DNA of 64,000 nucleotides from Croceimicrobium sp963977415 (GTDB lineage Bacteria > Bacteroidota > Bacteroidia > Flavobacteriales > Schleiferiaceae): contig CAXBOS010000001.1 of assembly GCA_963977415.1 (NCBI GenBank), positions 186,001-250,000 on the forward strand, given 5' to 3'. Each line of letters starts with the position of its first letter. The first letter of the stretch is position 1. A program made the position numbers and the translations under genes. Below are positions 44,846-53,872 of the stretch, piece by piece. Below the pieces are notes generated by a model, which was not told where the DNA came from, made no database searches, and saw only the letters and a program-made list of their open reading frames with translations.

Positions 44846-46942
44846 ATGGGGAAATTGTTACGCTATACATTATTATTTATGTGGGGGACCGCTCTTTGGG
44901 GGCAGTCCCCTTCTGCATTTATAAAGGATTTAAACTTGGCAGTAGACACCACTGAGTATCGCTGGCCGCAAGATTTGAAGCGCTTTAATATGCAGAATTT
45001 CTTGATGTTTCAATACAACGATGCTTTAACATTAGCCCAAGTTTCTTTTAAAAATGTTAATAGCGCAAAGGGCTTTCGCCTGATGCCTAGCATTGATTAT
45101 GCCGTGGTAGATAGCTTTAGTAGCGGTGATGAGCAACAATATAAGATTCGTTTTAGTGATTTGAATAATAGCGACTTCCTCGCCTTGAAATTTAAAAGTA
45201 AGCGAGGAGATGGGCCGCAATTTCAGATTCCTCTGTTGGCGGTACACCCTACCTATTTTGCATTTTATCCCAAAGATGACGTGCTGTTTATTGGCGAAGA
45301 GAAAGTATTTGAAATCATTACCAATAATGCTGATAATCTGGTTTTAGAGCAGCGTTGGCAAGAGAGCGAAGGCATAAAGTACCGCTTTTCGCGGGATGGC
45401 AGTAGGGTTTTGATACATCTGTCGGCCTTGCAAGCCGGCAAACAAATTTTAAACTTTAGCTTGCAAACTAAGAAGCCTATTTTAAAGAAAGGCAATCTGG
45501 TTTTCAATCTTCCTGCCGCCGAGCAGGAGTTTGCCGTAAAAACGAGTCGTCTGGCATTTTTAGACGTAAAGCAAGAAGACTATACTTTGGAAGTTGGTCA
45601 AAACCGAGCTTATGAAATTCAGCTGGAGGATCATCCTTTCTTGGCCATGGGAAAAACCTATCGCATCGAAAACCAAGAGGAAAAGGGCGGTCCTTTAATA
45701 GGGGAGTTATACACCAAAAGTAAACTCAATAATAATAAGGTTTTATGCCTGCTGCGCCTTTATGCTTACCACCGGAAATCGGAGGGTTATCTTTATATAA
45801 AAGATGGCGATAAGGCACGTTTTATTACCAATTTCAACAGTAATCCAAAAACTGAAATTACCCGCATCTCGCTGCAGCGTGAAGGAAAAGACTGGCAGGA
45901 GGGAGCGGTGGTTTATCCGGGTGAGAATTTAACAGTTAAGCTAGAAGGTAAGTCTTTGCACTTAGGTGAAATTACTTTTTATGGGGCCGCGATTTTAGAG
46001 GGCGACACTTTGGTGCGAAACGCCAATGAAGCATTTTTTAGGCTGCAAATTCCTATGAATTTAGAGACTCGGAGTATAGAGATTTTCCAAAATGGTAACA
46101 GCTTGGGTAAATCGCTGCAATTGCGAGATTACCAAAAAGCACGGTCTTTTGATTTTATTGATATCCGCTTGGGCTTACAACGCTACCAATTGAATGAATT
46201 GGCCAAACCGATTTTTTACGATAAGAGTTTGGCAGACATTTTAATAAGCTTTGACCCCAAAAAAATTGATGTAGTAGACGGCCTCCATGGTAAACAATAT
46301 TTGAAGCTGAAAATTAAGATTAGCAATAAGAGTGGCGCTTTAATTGAGCTGCAAGAAATTGAGAATATTGTTATTTGCCCGGCCTCTAACTCTCCCCGTT
46401 TTAAATTTTATAATGAGAAGGACTGCCGCTATGAAGATCTAAACCTTAATGAGGTTATTAATAGTAAAACCTACGATTTACCCGAGTGGGCCACCATCGA
46501 TTTAGAGTTTAGTCATCAGAAGGATAAACACGCTGGAGAAGGTTTTACCAAGAAAGTGCGGATTTATTTAGAGCGGAAGATTAACTACAATATTGATGTT
46601 TCATTTCCTGCGGGCTTGCTAATCTTAAAGGCAGGTGAAAACGACTTTTCAAATTTTGGGGGAATTAGCTTTGCGATGATGGCGCAGATGAGTTTTTATC
46701 ATCCTCGCAAGGTGGCCAAACTTCAGCCTTTTAAATTGGGGGCGGGTTTTATTGCTTTAGATGCCTTTAACTTTTCCGAAAATAGTGACAACCGTGATGT
46801 AGGTTTGGTATTTCTAGGTTCTCTTTATCCAACGTCAAGTGAAAACCGTTTGAGTTTCCCAATATATGCGGGCTATGGTTATCTACTCAAGCAGAAAAAA
46901 GGATTCTTTTTAATTGGACCGGGTATTCGGGTGAGACTCTAA
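44846..46942 (+). CDS. Large secreted protein of unknown function with probable outer-membrane barrel
   Basis: A 698-residue protein I cannot assign. It has a signal peptide (about 1-19), several beta-sandwich-like domains (about 20-530) and a C-terminal region with alternating amphipathic strands ending in GPGIRVRL (ISFAMMAQMSFY, FKLGAGFIALDAF, LSFPIYAGYGYLL), which looks like a small outer-membrane barrel with Ig-like passengers. No catalytic motif, lipobox or T9SS sorting domain is seen. A TTCCTTTG near-promoter lies at 44822-44829, 38 nt after the carboxyltransferase gene. Confidence 0.6.
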   Translation: MGKLLRYTLLFMWGTALWGQSPSAFIKDLNLAVDTTEYRWPQDLKRFNMQNFLMFQYNDALTLAQVSFKNVNSAKGFRLMPSIDYAVVDSFSSGDEQQYKIRFSDLNNSDFLALKFKSKRGDGPQFQIPLLAVHPTYFAFYPKDDVLFIGEEKVFEIITNNADNLVLEQRWQESEGIKYRFSRDGSRVLIHLSALQAGKQILNFSLQTKKPILKKGNLVFNLPAAEQEFAVKTSRLAFLDVKQEDYTLEVGQNRAYEIQLEDHPFLAMGKTYRIENQEEKGGPLIGELYTKSKLNNNKVLCLLRLYAYHRKSEGYLYIKDGDKARFITNFNSNPKTEITRISLQREGKDWQEGAVVYPGENLTVKLEGKSLHLGEITFYGAAILEGDTLVRNANEAFFRLQIPMNLETRSIEIFQNGNSLGKSLQLRDYQKARSFDFIDIRLGLQRYQLNELAKPIFYDKSLADILISFDPKKIDVVDGLHGKQYLKLKIKISNKSGALIELQEIENIVICPASNSPRFKFYNEKDCRYEDLNLNEVINSKTYDLPEWATIDLEFSHQKDKHAGEGFTKKVRIYLERKINYNIDVSFPAGLLILKAGENDFSNFGGISFAMMAQMSFYHPRKVAKLQPFKLGAGFIALDAFNFSENSDNRDVGLVFLGSLYPTSSENRLSFPIYAGYGYLLKQKKGFFLIGPGIRVRL

Positions 46943-47079
46943 GTTATTGTTCTTTTAACTGTTGTTGAAAACTTTCGCAGATTAACTAGGGGTTATGTGA
47001 AATTTAACTTTCTCCAATAAAACATTTTGTCGTTATTGCAGTTAATAAAGTGTCATAAGTACATTATTAGGGGGAGCTT

Positions 47080-47087
47080 TACTTTTG
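47080..47087 (+). promoter_or_regulatory. -7 promoter element for thioredoxin-like gene
   Basis: TACTTTTG is an exact TAnnTTTG match; it predicts a leader of about 150 nt before 47245. Confidence 0.45.
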
Positions 47088-47119
47088 TAATCTCAATTTA
47101 GTGTAATGAAGAGTCAGTG

Positions 47120-47151
47120 ATAAACGGTATTTTTAGGAGGATACCGTTTAT
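47120..47151 (+). promoter_or_regulatory. 11-bp hairpin with AGGAGG in the loop
   Basis: ATAAACGGTAT (47120-47130) and ATACCGTTTAT (47141-47151) are a perfect 11-bp inverted repeat; the 10-nt loop contains AGGAGG. No T-run follows, so it is not a terminator. Confidence 0.5.
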
Positions 47152-47244
47152 AACTAGAATAAATCACTATCTATTTTCAGAGCATAGCCCCCATTGCCTA
47201 AATGTCTTTGACAAATATTATTAACATCTAAAAATCTGGGGGAG

Positions 47245-47856
47245 ATGAAAAGAATAATTGAAACAGGACTTTTGGTCCTTGCCATAATGGCGTCATTTTC
47301 GGCTTTTAAGCCAAATGAAATATTGTCATTAGGAAAGAAAGCGCCCATGGTAGATTTGCCTATGGCCGATATAAGTGGCAAAGAAATAACGCTTAGTCAA
47401 CTAAAGAAGGAGAAAGGCTTATTAGTAATTTTTAGCTGTAATACCTGTCCTTTCGTTTTAGCATGGGAAGACCAATACCCTGCTTTGAACGAACTAACAG
47501 CGAAGTATGATATCGGAATGGTATTAGTAAATAGCAACGAAAAGAAGCGCCAAGGTGATGATAGCATGGAGGAAATGCAAAAACATGCCTCAGAAATGAA
47601 TTATAATTTGCCTTATGTAATTGATTCAAATAGCAAATTGGCCGATTCATTTGGAGCGAAAACTACACCCCATGTGTTTCTATTCGACGGTGACATGAAA
47701 CTAGTTTATCGCGGTAGCATTAACGATAAATATGAAAATAAGTCGAAAGAAGCGAGCAAGCATTATTTAAAAGAAGCTTTGGAACAATTAAACGCGGGCG
47801 AAGAAATTTCTAATAATGATACCCGCGAAATAGGTTGCTCCATTAAAAGGGTTTAA
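47245..47856 (+). CDS. Exported thioredoxin-like (AhpC/TSA) protein
   Basis: A 203-residue redoxin with an N-terminal hydrophobic signal-like segment (about 1-21), then a thioredoxin fold with C65-x2-C68 (SCNTCPF) and the cis-Pro region TTPHVFLF. The CxxC indicates disulfide reduction in the periplasm rather than peroxidase activity alone. It is monocistronic with a hairpin-containing leader and a terminator at 47877. Confidence 0.8.
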   Translation: MKRIIETGLLVLAIMASFSAFKPNEILSLGKKAPMVDLPMADISGKEITLSQLKKEKGLLVIFSCNTCPFVLAWEDQYPALNELTAKYDIGMVLVNSNEKKRQGDDSMEEMQKHASEMNYNLPYVIDSNSKLADSFGAKTTPHVFLFDGDMKLVYRGSINDKYENKSKEASKHYLKEALEQLNAGEEISNNDTREIGCSIKRV

Positions 47857-47876
47857 TCCTTTCAAAGACCTCTCAA

Positions 47877-47913
47877 ATAGGCGTCCTGATTTAATTAGGG
47901 CGTCTATTTTTTT
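47877..47913 (+). terminator. Intrinsic terminator of thioredoxin-like gene
   Basis: ATAGGCGTCCT (47877-47887) pairs with AGGGCGTCTAT (47897-47907) with two G-U wobbles, followed by a T-run. Confidence 0.75.
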
Positions 47914-48042
47914 GCTACAATTTTGCCGATTCATAAACTATAGGTAATTACAGCTTTAATCTATTAAATGTAGCCGGAGAGCTTAAACGCCTTATTTACC
48001 CGGCTTTACCCTTAGATTAAAATCTGCTTTTTACGCAAAAGA

Positions 48043-48067
48043 TATCTTTGCGGATATGCTACCTTTG
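48043..48067 (+). promoter_or_regulatory. Tandem -7 promoter elements for purQ
   Basis: TATCTTTG (48043-48050) and TACCTTTG (48060-48067) are two exact TAnnTTTG matches 17 bp apart; the second ends 15 nt before the purQ ATG. Two start points or one preferred site are possible. Confidence 0.5.
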
Positions 48068-48081
48068 CAAAAATTCGAGCG

Positions 48082-48783
48082 ATGAAAATAGGCGTAGTAG
48101 TATTTCCAGGTAGCAATTGCGATCACGACATGATTTATACCCTTCAAAATTTAGGTCATGAGGTGGTAGAGCTTTGGCATAAAGACACCGACTTAAAGCA
48201 AGTGGAAATGGTGGCCATTCCTGGCGGATTCTCTTATGGCGATTACTTACGTTCGGGTGCTATCGCTAGATTTTCACCCATTATGGATTCGGTAATTGAT
48301 TTCGCTAATGCCGGTGGTTATGTACTTGGCGTTTGCAACGGTTTTCAGGTTTTATGCGAAAGTGGTCTCTTACCAGGAACCCTCTTACACAATACCAGCC
48401 ATACCTTCGTTTGCAAGAATGTACATTTAAGTCCCGCTAGCAAAACCGCCGCTATTTCAGCCAATTTAGATACGGAACGAACTTATAAAATCCCCGTAGC
48501 GCACGGCGAGGGACGTTACTATGCTTCAGATGAAGTACTAGATCAATTAGAAGCCAACGACCAAATTCTGTTTCGCTATGCTTCCGCAGATGGCCATATA
48601 AGTGAAGAGGCAAATTTTAATGGTGCTTCTCGTAATATTGCTGGAGTTTGTAATGCCGGTAAAAATGTATTTGGCATGATGCCTCATCCAGAAAGAGCCG
48701 CAGATATTAATTTAGGCAATGAAGATGGCCGTCTTTTATTCGATAGCCTTTTTAGCAATATCAGCGCCACTGCTCAGGCTTAG
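48082..48783 (+). CDS. purQ: Phosphoribosylformylglycinamidine synthase subunit PurQ
   Basis: A 233-residue class I glutamine amidotransferase with nucleophile C85 (GVCNGFQ), the H-x-E of MMPHPERA and the N-terminal VVVFPGSNCDHD. It supplies ammonia to PurL for step four of purine synthesis. Small stand-alone PurQ implies the three-subunit PurLQS system, but purL and purS are not in the window. It overlaps the convergent GNAT gene by 4 bp. Confidence 0.93.
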   Translation: MKIGVVVFPGSNCDHDMIYTLQNLGHEVVELWHKDTDLKQVEMVAIPGGFSYGDYLRSGAIARFSPIMDSVIDFANAGGYVLGVCNGFQVLCESGLLPGTLLHNTSHTFVCKNVHLSPASKTAAISANLDTERTYKIPVAHGEGRYYASDEVLDQLEANDQILFRYASADGHISEEANFNGASRNIAGVCNAGKNVFGMMPHPERAADINLGNEDGRLLFDSLFSNISATAQA

Positions 48784-49240
48784 AGCTCTTTTTCTACTCT
48801 AAAGTTGATTAGCATTTCTGCGCCTAGTTTATTCTCATTCTCCTTGAGAATGGAAAATCCTTGTGCTAGAAAGAAGGGCTTAGCCATATAGCTTACATCG
48901 CTGTATATTTTCGTAGCGCCGCGTTTCTTCGCTTCCGCTAAGATGGCAATATACAGTTGCTTCGCGTATCCTTTACCTTGTTGATCTTGGCTTACATATA
49001 GAAAATCGAAATAGTCTTCACCTCTTAAGGAAGCAAAGCCCATCACTTCATTTTCTACTTCTAGTAGTATAGTATATGTTCTTTTATCAGCCCCAGCCAA
49101 CGCGAGGAAACATTGGCTCTATCGCTCCAAGCCTTTAATTGCGCCTCGGTATAATGATCTAAGCCACTCTTCAAAATAGAATCTCGGAAGAGCTGCTTGA
49201 GCTTTCCGAGATCCTTCATATTGGCGTTTCGTATGGACAC
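48780..49240 (-). pseudogene. GNAT N-acetyltransferase broken by a single-base frameshift
   Basis: The C-terminal half is open from about 49100 (ADKRTYTILLEVENEVMGFASL; acetyl-CoA loop QQGKGYAKQLY). The N-terminal half sits in another frame, from GTG at 49240 (VSIRNANMKDLGKLKQLFRD) to a TAG at 49061-49063. Together they make a normal ~153-residue GNAT. The span is 461 nt, one base short of a whole number of codons, so a single base is missing near the AAAAGAACA tract around 49070-49085. Either a recent mutation or a sequencing/assembly error; I see no classic programmed slippery site. Confidence 0.8.
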
Positions 49241-49251
49241 AAATGGAGGTA

Positions 49252-51957
49252 TTAGGCCCTTACCTGAATTTTGCGGCTAACTAGCGTACTACCTTTTCTT
49301 AGATTTAAGATATAGGTACCCGACTTTAAATTGGGTAATAAGATTCTTTTGCTACCGCCTGCTTCTTTGGTCCAGCGATCTCTTACTATAGACTGTCCTT
49401 GAAGGTTATATAAATTAACTTCCCAAATACCTTCTTCTTGCCCATCTATTGTAATAAAATCTTTGGCAAGGGTGGGGTAGATATTAAATTCAGGACTAGT
49501 TTTCACAAGTGCTGGCTCATCTATGCCAATGCCACCAGCAAACTGGGCTGTATAAACGCCTCTGCCATGCGTGGCGGCCATAATGGTATAATCGCTCATT
49601 CTTAATTGCAACATATCTACTCTAACGTTGGCCAGTCCATTGTTGGAAGGAACCCAATTGGGAGAAGCATCCATAAAATTGCGCGTTTCCCAAACCCCAA
49701 GCTCAGTAGCAAGGATAACATTATTGGAATCGCGGGGATTAAAGAGCGACCATCTTACGGGCATATCGGGTAAATCACCTTCCTTTATTACCCAATTTTG
49801 CCCACCGTCGTTGGTGTAAAAAACGGAGGGAATTCCATAATTCGAATAGGTAATTAGTAGCTCATCTTCGCTTCTGCCAACCTGAATACAGCTTAAATAA
49901 CCCGCTGGGAAATTAGAGCCAGTAAGCTCAGTAATAATTTCGGGCTTGCTGCCATCGGCATGATCTACCTTAAATAGTTTCCCGGATCCACCCGCCACGA
50001 ATACGGTACTAGCCGTATCAAAATAGGGAGAAACCTTAATATTAGTAGCGCTTCCACCCAACTGGCGAATTTCTAAATCCTCTTCTATATGCGATGCATT
50101 TACCGCACTGTATCGATAAATATTACGTGCATTTTTACACGCATAGAGTATGCTTAAATCGGAGTCGTAGTCGGCGGGGTTAATAAAACGGCCATCGCTG
50201 TTGTTAATAAAGCGCTGACCGAAAGAATTGCCACTGTTAAAGGAACGCCAGTAGGCATTGTAAACGTAGCTGGTAATATGGAAGTTAGAGGATATTTCAT
50301 CAATAAAACAATAGGCACCATCGCCGCCGGTGGCGCGATCAGTAAGACCTAAGCCTGTTTGACTAAATCTTTCGGTTCCATTGTCTTGCGATCCCGCTAG
50401 CATAACATTAGAGCCCGCACGCGGGTCAATTGCTCCCGCATAATACTGGGTAACATTATAGGCAGCATTGCGATCGCCAAAGGAAGGGAAGGCGGAGTTA
50501 AAATTGCTAGAGTAAGCCACCCCACCATCACTACCGCTTAAAATTTCACTGGAAGAGCCAGGTTTAAATATAAATTCATGTTGATCGGCATGCACATAAG
50601 GGTAACCAAAGCCGCCATACCAATGGGAAACTTGTTGCCAGGTATTACCTGTGTCTTGGGAACGGAATAAATTAATTCCACCTACCACTACTACGCTTTC
50701 GTCATTAGGATCTACTTGGGCAATTAAATCGTACCAAGCTTGACCACGAGTGAAATCACTAGAAGGAATACCCGGATCATCATCATTAGGCTCGCCTAAA
50801 GCTTGCCAAGTAGTACCCGAGTCGGTGCTGCGTAGCAATTTGTCTAATACGCCATTTTTTTCGATCAGGGCATATATAAAGGCAGCGTTGCTAGGAGCTA
50901 CCGCCAATTCTACTCTTTCTCCATCGGTGTTTCTAACTCTGGTAAAATTCAAACCGTCGTCACTGTATAGAATGTCGCCACCACCACGATTTCCGTTGGT
51001 ACTAATAGCATTTACTGATCCAACCCAAATACGGTTATCGGGCCCAATTTCGAGATCGCCAACGGCGTAATGATAATTTTGGCCCGAAACCAGAGGCATA
51101 ACTTGAGTAAAGCTTTGGCCACCATCGTCAGAACGGTATAAACCTTCATCGCCAACTTGGGCAGTAAATCCGCTATAGTCGGCATTGCGCACCGCTACGT
51201 ATAAAACTCCTTGCCCGTTTTCATTACGCACTTCAATATCGCGTACAAATTTCATATTCGTGCTAGCGATTAAGTGACTCCAGGTTAAACCGCCATCGGT
51301 ACTTTTATAGAGTCCATCACCCATACCACCTGATCCAGATCCAAAGCCTTCACCCGTACCCACATAAAAAGTTTGGGTATGGGTAGGGTCATGAGCAATG
51401 GCGCTAATAGACAGGGTTTTCCAAAAATCATCTACTGGAACCCAAGGATTGGAGGCATTGCTAATTTGGGTATTATACCACAAACCACCGGTTACACCAC
51501 CCGCCCAAACTTTCTCTAAATTTGGGTCATTTGGATCATACATAATAGCTCTGGTTCTTCCGCCTACATCATAAGGACCGCGTTCTTCCCAAATTAAATC
51601 GGGTAAATTACTAGTATCTAAACCCGCGTTTTTCATGCTATACTGAGCGGCGGCACCTTGCAATCTACTTTTAGCAAGTTGTAATTTTTCTGGAGTAGGA
51701 TAACCCAAAGCGGGATCCATAGTCATGATGAAATTTTGCTGCCACGCTAAATCGGGACGGTCTGCTTTAGGCATGTTTTCCCATTCTTCTAGGTCAATTT
51801 TGCGTGCATCATCGTTATAAGGATGGCTAGCTAAAAACTCTTCATATTTCTGAAAACGATCTACTTGAGGGCTTTCGGAACTTGTTTGAAAGGCAATTAC
51901 AATAGAGGCTGTTACTCCAAGGCCTATTGCCAGGGACAAGGCTGTTGTCTTCTTCAT
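49252..51957 (-). CDS. Secreted BNR/VPS10-type beta-propeller protein with T9SS sorting domain
   Basis: A 901-residue protein with a signal peptide (about 1-22), a helical N-terminal part and many BNR/Asp-box repeats such as STDGGLTW, SDDGGQSF, STDSGTTW and TNDGGQNW, giving sialidase/VPS10-like propellers. The C-terminus (about 825-901, from FNIYPTLAKD) is a T9SS sorting domain. Asp boxes are structural and no sialidase arginine triad or clear active site is seen, so I do not call it an enzyme. It is probably a cell-surface binding protein. Minus strand, with a 142-nt upstream region. Confidence 0.85.
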   Translation of the reverse strand: MKKTTALSLAIGLGVTASIVIAFQTSSESPQVDRFQKYEEFLASHPYNDDARKIDLEEWENMPKADRPDLAWQQNFIMTMDPALGYPTPEKLQLAKSRLQGAAAQYSMKNAGLDTSNLPDLIWEERGPYDVGGRTRAIMYDPNDPNLEKVWAGGVTGGLWYNTQISNASNPWVPVDDFWKTLSISAIAHDPTHTQTFYVGTGEGFGSGSGGMGDGLYKSTDGGLTWSHLIASTNMKFVRDIEVRNENGQGVLYVAVRNADYSGFTAQVGDEGLYRSDDGGQSFTQVMPLVSGQNYHYAVGDLEIGPDNRIWVGSVNAISTNGNRGGGDILYSDDGLNFTRVRNTDGERVELAVAPSNAAFIYALIEKNGVLDKLLRSTDSGTTWQALGEPNDDDPGIPSSDFTRGQAWYDLIAQVDPNDESVVVVGGINLFRSQDTGNTWQQVSHWYGGFGYPYVHADQHEFIFKPGSSSEILSGSDGGVAYSSNFNSAFPSFGDRNAAYNVTQYYAGAIDPRAGSNVMLAGSQDNGTERFSQTGLGLTDRATGGDGAYCFIDEISSNFHITSYVYNAYWRSFNSGNSFGQRFINNSDGRFINPADYDSDLSILYACKNARNIYRYSAVNASHIEEDLEIRQLGGSATNIKVSPYFDTASTVFVAGGSGKLFKVDHADGSKPEIITELTGSNFPAGYLSCIQVGRSEDELLITYSNYGIPSVFYTNDGGQNWVIKEGDLPDMPVRWSLFNPRDSNNVILATELGVWETRNFMDASPNWVPSNNGLANVRVDMLQLRMSDYTIMAATHGRGVYTAQFAGGIGIDEPALVKTSPEFNIYPTLAKDFITIDGQEEGIWEVNLYNLQGQSIVRDRWTKEAGGSKRILLPNLKSGTYILNLRKGSTLVSRKIQVRA

Positions 51958-52099
51958 AAATCGTTCACAATTATTAAAAGGGTTTAATCGGGAGCGCTAA
52001 AATAGCCGAAAAAAGCAAATAATAGTCGCTTATAAACAACGCATTTGCGAACAATAGGTTTGGTCGATAAGTAAATTGGGGAGAAAAGAAGCAGCTGAA

Positions 52100-53872
52100 T
52101 TAGCTGAACTCCATTAGTTTGCGGCGATAAACAGAGAATAGTTTGCTCTTACTTACAAAGCCAAGATATTTTCCATTTTCGGTAACGGGAAGGTTCCAAG
52201 CTCCACTAGATTGAAATTTTTTCATAACCGAAGACATGTCTTCTTTTACGTCTACCACCGCTGGTGGCGGGCTCATAAGCTCCGAAACATAAGTATTGTC
52301 GTAAAGGCCATGGTCGAACATAATCGTCCGGAAGTCATCTAGCGTAAGCACGCCAACTAAAACACCTTCTTCATCAATTACCGGGAATAAATTGCGCTTC
52401 GAACGGCTTACCACCTTTACCAACTGCCCTAAGGTAAATTCTGGTTTCACTTTTTTGAAATCCTTTTCTACTACAGTGGCAATACTAAGCAGAGTTAGAA
52501 TGGCTTGATCTTTATTATGCGTAAGTAAATCACCTCTTTTAGCCAGCTGCATCGTATATATAGAATGGGGTAAAATACTACGGGTAACTAGATAGGAGAT
52601 GGCAGAAACCGTCATTAGCGGGATAAAAAGATCGTAACCAGCGGTTATTTCGGCAATCATAAATATCGCGGTAAGCGGCGCGTGTAAAACTCCTGCCATT
52701 AGGCCGGCCATGCCCACCAGCGAGAAATTAGTAGTGCTAATTGTGCTTAAGCCACTTTGATTAACCAAATAGGCAAAGGCAAAGCCTAGAGCCGCTCCTA
52801 CAAACAGTGAGGGTGCAAAAATGCCACCAACTCCCCCTGCACCGAAAGTAAAAACCGAAGCGAAGATTTTCAGAAATACTAATCCTAAAAGTAAGGCCAC
52901 AACAATGTAAGGGCCACTAAACCAGTCGTAAAGAATGCTTTGATTTACAATAGAAATAACTTCGCCGTTAAGCAAGCTGTTGATTAATTCATAGCCTTCA
53001 CCATATAAGGGGGGTACTAACCAAATAAGGAGCCCTAAGGATAAACCACCTATTAAAACCTTTTGCCAAGTGCTCTTGATCTTAGTGAAAAGTTCGTCGA
53101 AATAGAAATACACTTTAGTGAAATAGACCGAAACCAAGGCGGTTAAAACGCCCATAAGGGCATAAAGTGGAAGATCGCTAATTTCAAAAGCAGCAAGCGA
53201 TTTATAGTGAAAAAGGTAGTCGTTGCCTTGAATGAAAATGGAAGTTACTGCGCCCGAAACGGAAGCAAGCAATAAGGGAACTAAAGAAGCTAAGGTTAAA
53301 TCAAGACTAAAAATTTCAATGGTGAAAATAATGGCGGCAATAGGCGCATTAAAAATAGAAGCAATAGCCCCCGCAGTAGCACAACCCATTAAAAGAATGC
53401 GCTGCCTAAAGTTGAGGTGCATCATTCTCCCTAAATTGGAACCAATAGCAGATCCAGTTCCTACCGTTGGGCCTTCTAATCCTACCGATCCTCCAAAACC
53501 AACAGTAAGCGCGGAGGTGATTAAATAGGCATAGGTTTTATAAACCTGTAAAAATCCGCTACGGCGCGAGATGGCATAAAGCGTGGAAGGAATCCCCTCC
53601 GAAATGGGCTTGTTTATAATGCGCTTTACGATAACGGTAAGTATGATACCGATTAGGGGAAAGGCAAAATAGTAAAGGTTGAAGTATTGATCTAAATAAT
53701 CACTGCGCACCAATTCTTGGATGAAATGGGTAGTGTTTTTAAGAATAACCGCTACTAATCCAGTAATGAAGCCTACTAAAACACTCAGCATAAGCACAAA
53801 GCGATCTTGCGAAATATGTTTCGCACGCCACAGTAAAAACTTGCCGAGTAAAGATTTTGGCTTCGGAGTCAT
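52100..53872 (-). CDS. ClC-type chloride channel/transporter with CBS domains
   Basis: A 590-residue membrane protein with about 10-12 helices of the ClC fold and a pair of CBS domains at the C-terminus (about 460-585). The selectivity motifs are SEGIP (91-95) and GLEGPTVG with the gating glutamate E133, which in Cl-/H+ exchangers marks antiport. It may move chloride or another anion and be regulated by nucleotides through CBS. The start is TAATG-coupled to the stop of aspS. Confidence 0.9.
   Translation of the reverse strand: MTPKPKSLLGKFLLWRAKHISQDRFVLMLSVLVGFITGLVAVILKNTTHFIQELVRSDYLDQYFNLYYFAFPLIGIILTVIVKRIINKPISEGIPSTLYAISRRSGFLQVYKTYAYLITSALTVGFGGSVGLEGPTVGTGSAIGSNLGRMMHLNFRQRILLMGCATAGAIASIFNAPIAAIIFTIEIFSLDLTLASLVPLLLASVSGAVTSIFIQGNDYLFHYKSLAAFEISDLPLYALMGVLTALVSVYFTKVYFYFDELFTKIKSTWQKVLIGGLSLGLLIWLVPPLYGEGYELINSLLNGEVISIVNQSILYDWFSGPYIVVALLLGLVFLKIFASVFTFGAGGVGGIFAPSLFVGAALGFAFAYLVNQSGLSTISTTNFSLVGMAGLMAGVLHAPLTAIFMIAEITAGYDLFIPLMTVSAISYLVTRSILPHSIYTMQLAKRGDLLTHNKDQAILTLLSIATVVEKDFKKVKPEFTLGQLVKVVSRSKRNLFPVIDEEGVLVGVLTLDDFRTIMFDHGLYDNTYVSELMSPPPAVVDVKEDMSSVMKKFQSSGAWNLPVTENGKYLGFVSKSKLFSVYRRKLMEFS

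Larger units (their letters stand above)
46943..47244. other. 302-bp intergenic region before thioredoxin-like gene
   Basis: It contains a -7 element (47080-47087), a tiny 4-codon ORF (ATG at 47106) and a strong hairpin (47120-47151), giving a leader of about 150 nt. The first 130 bases hold nothing I recognise. Confidence 0.45.
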
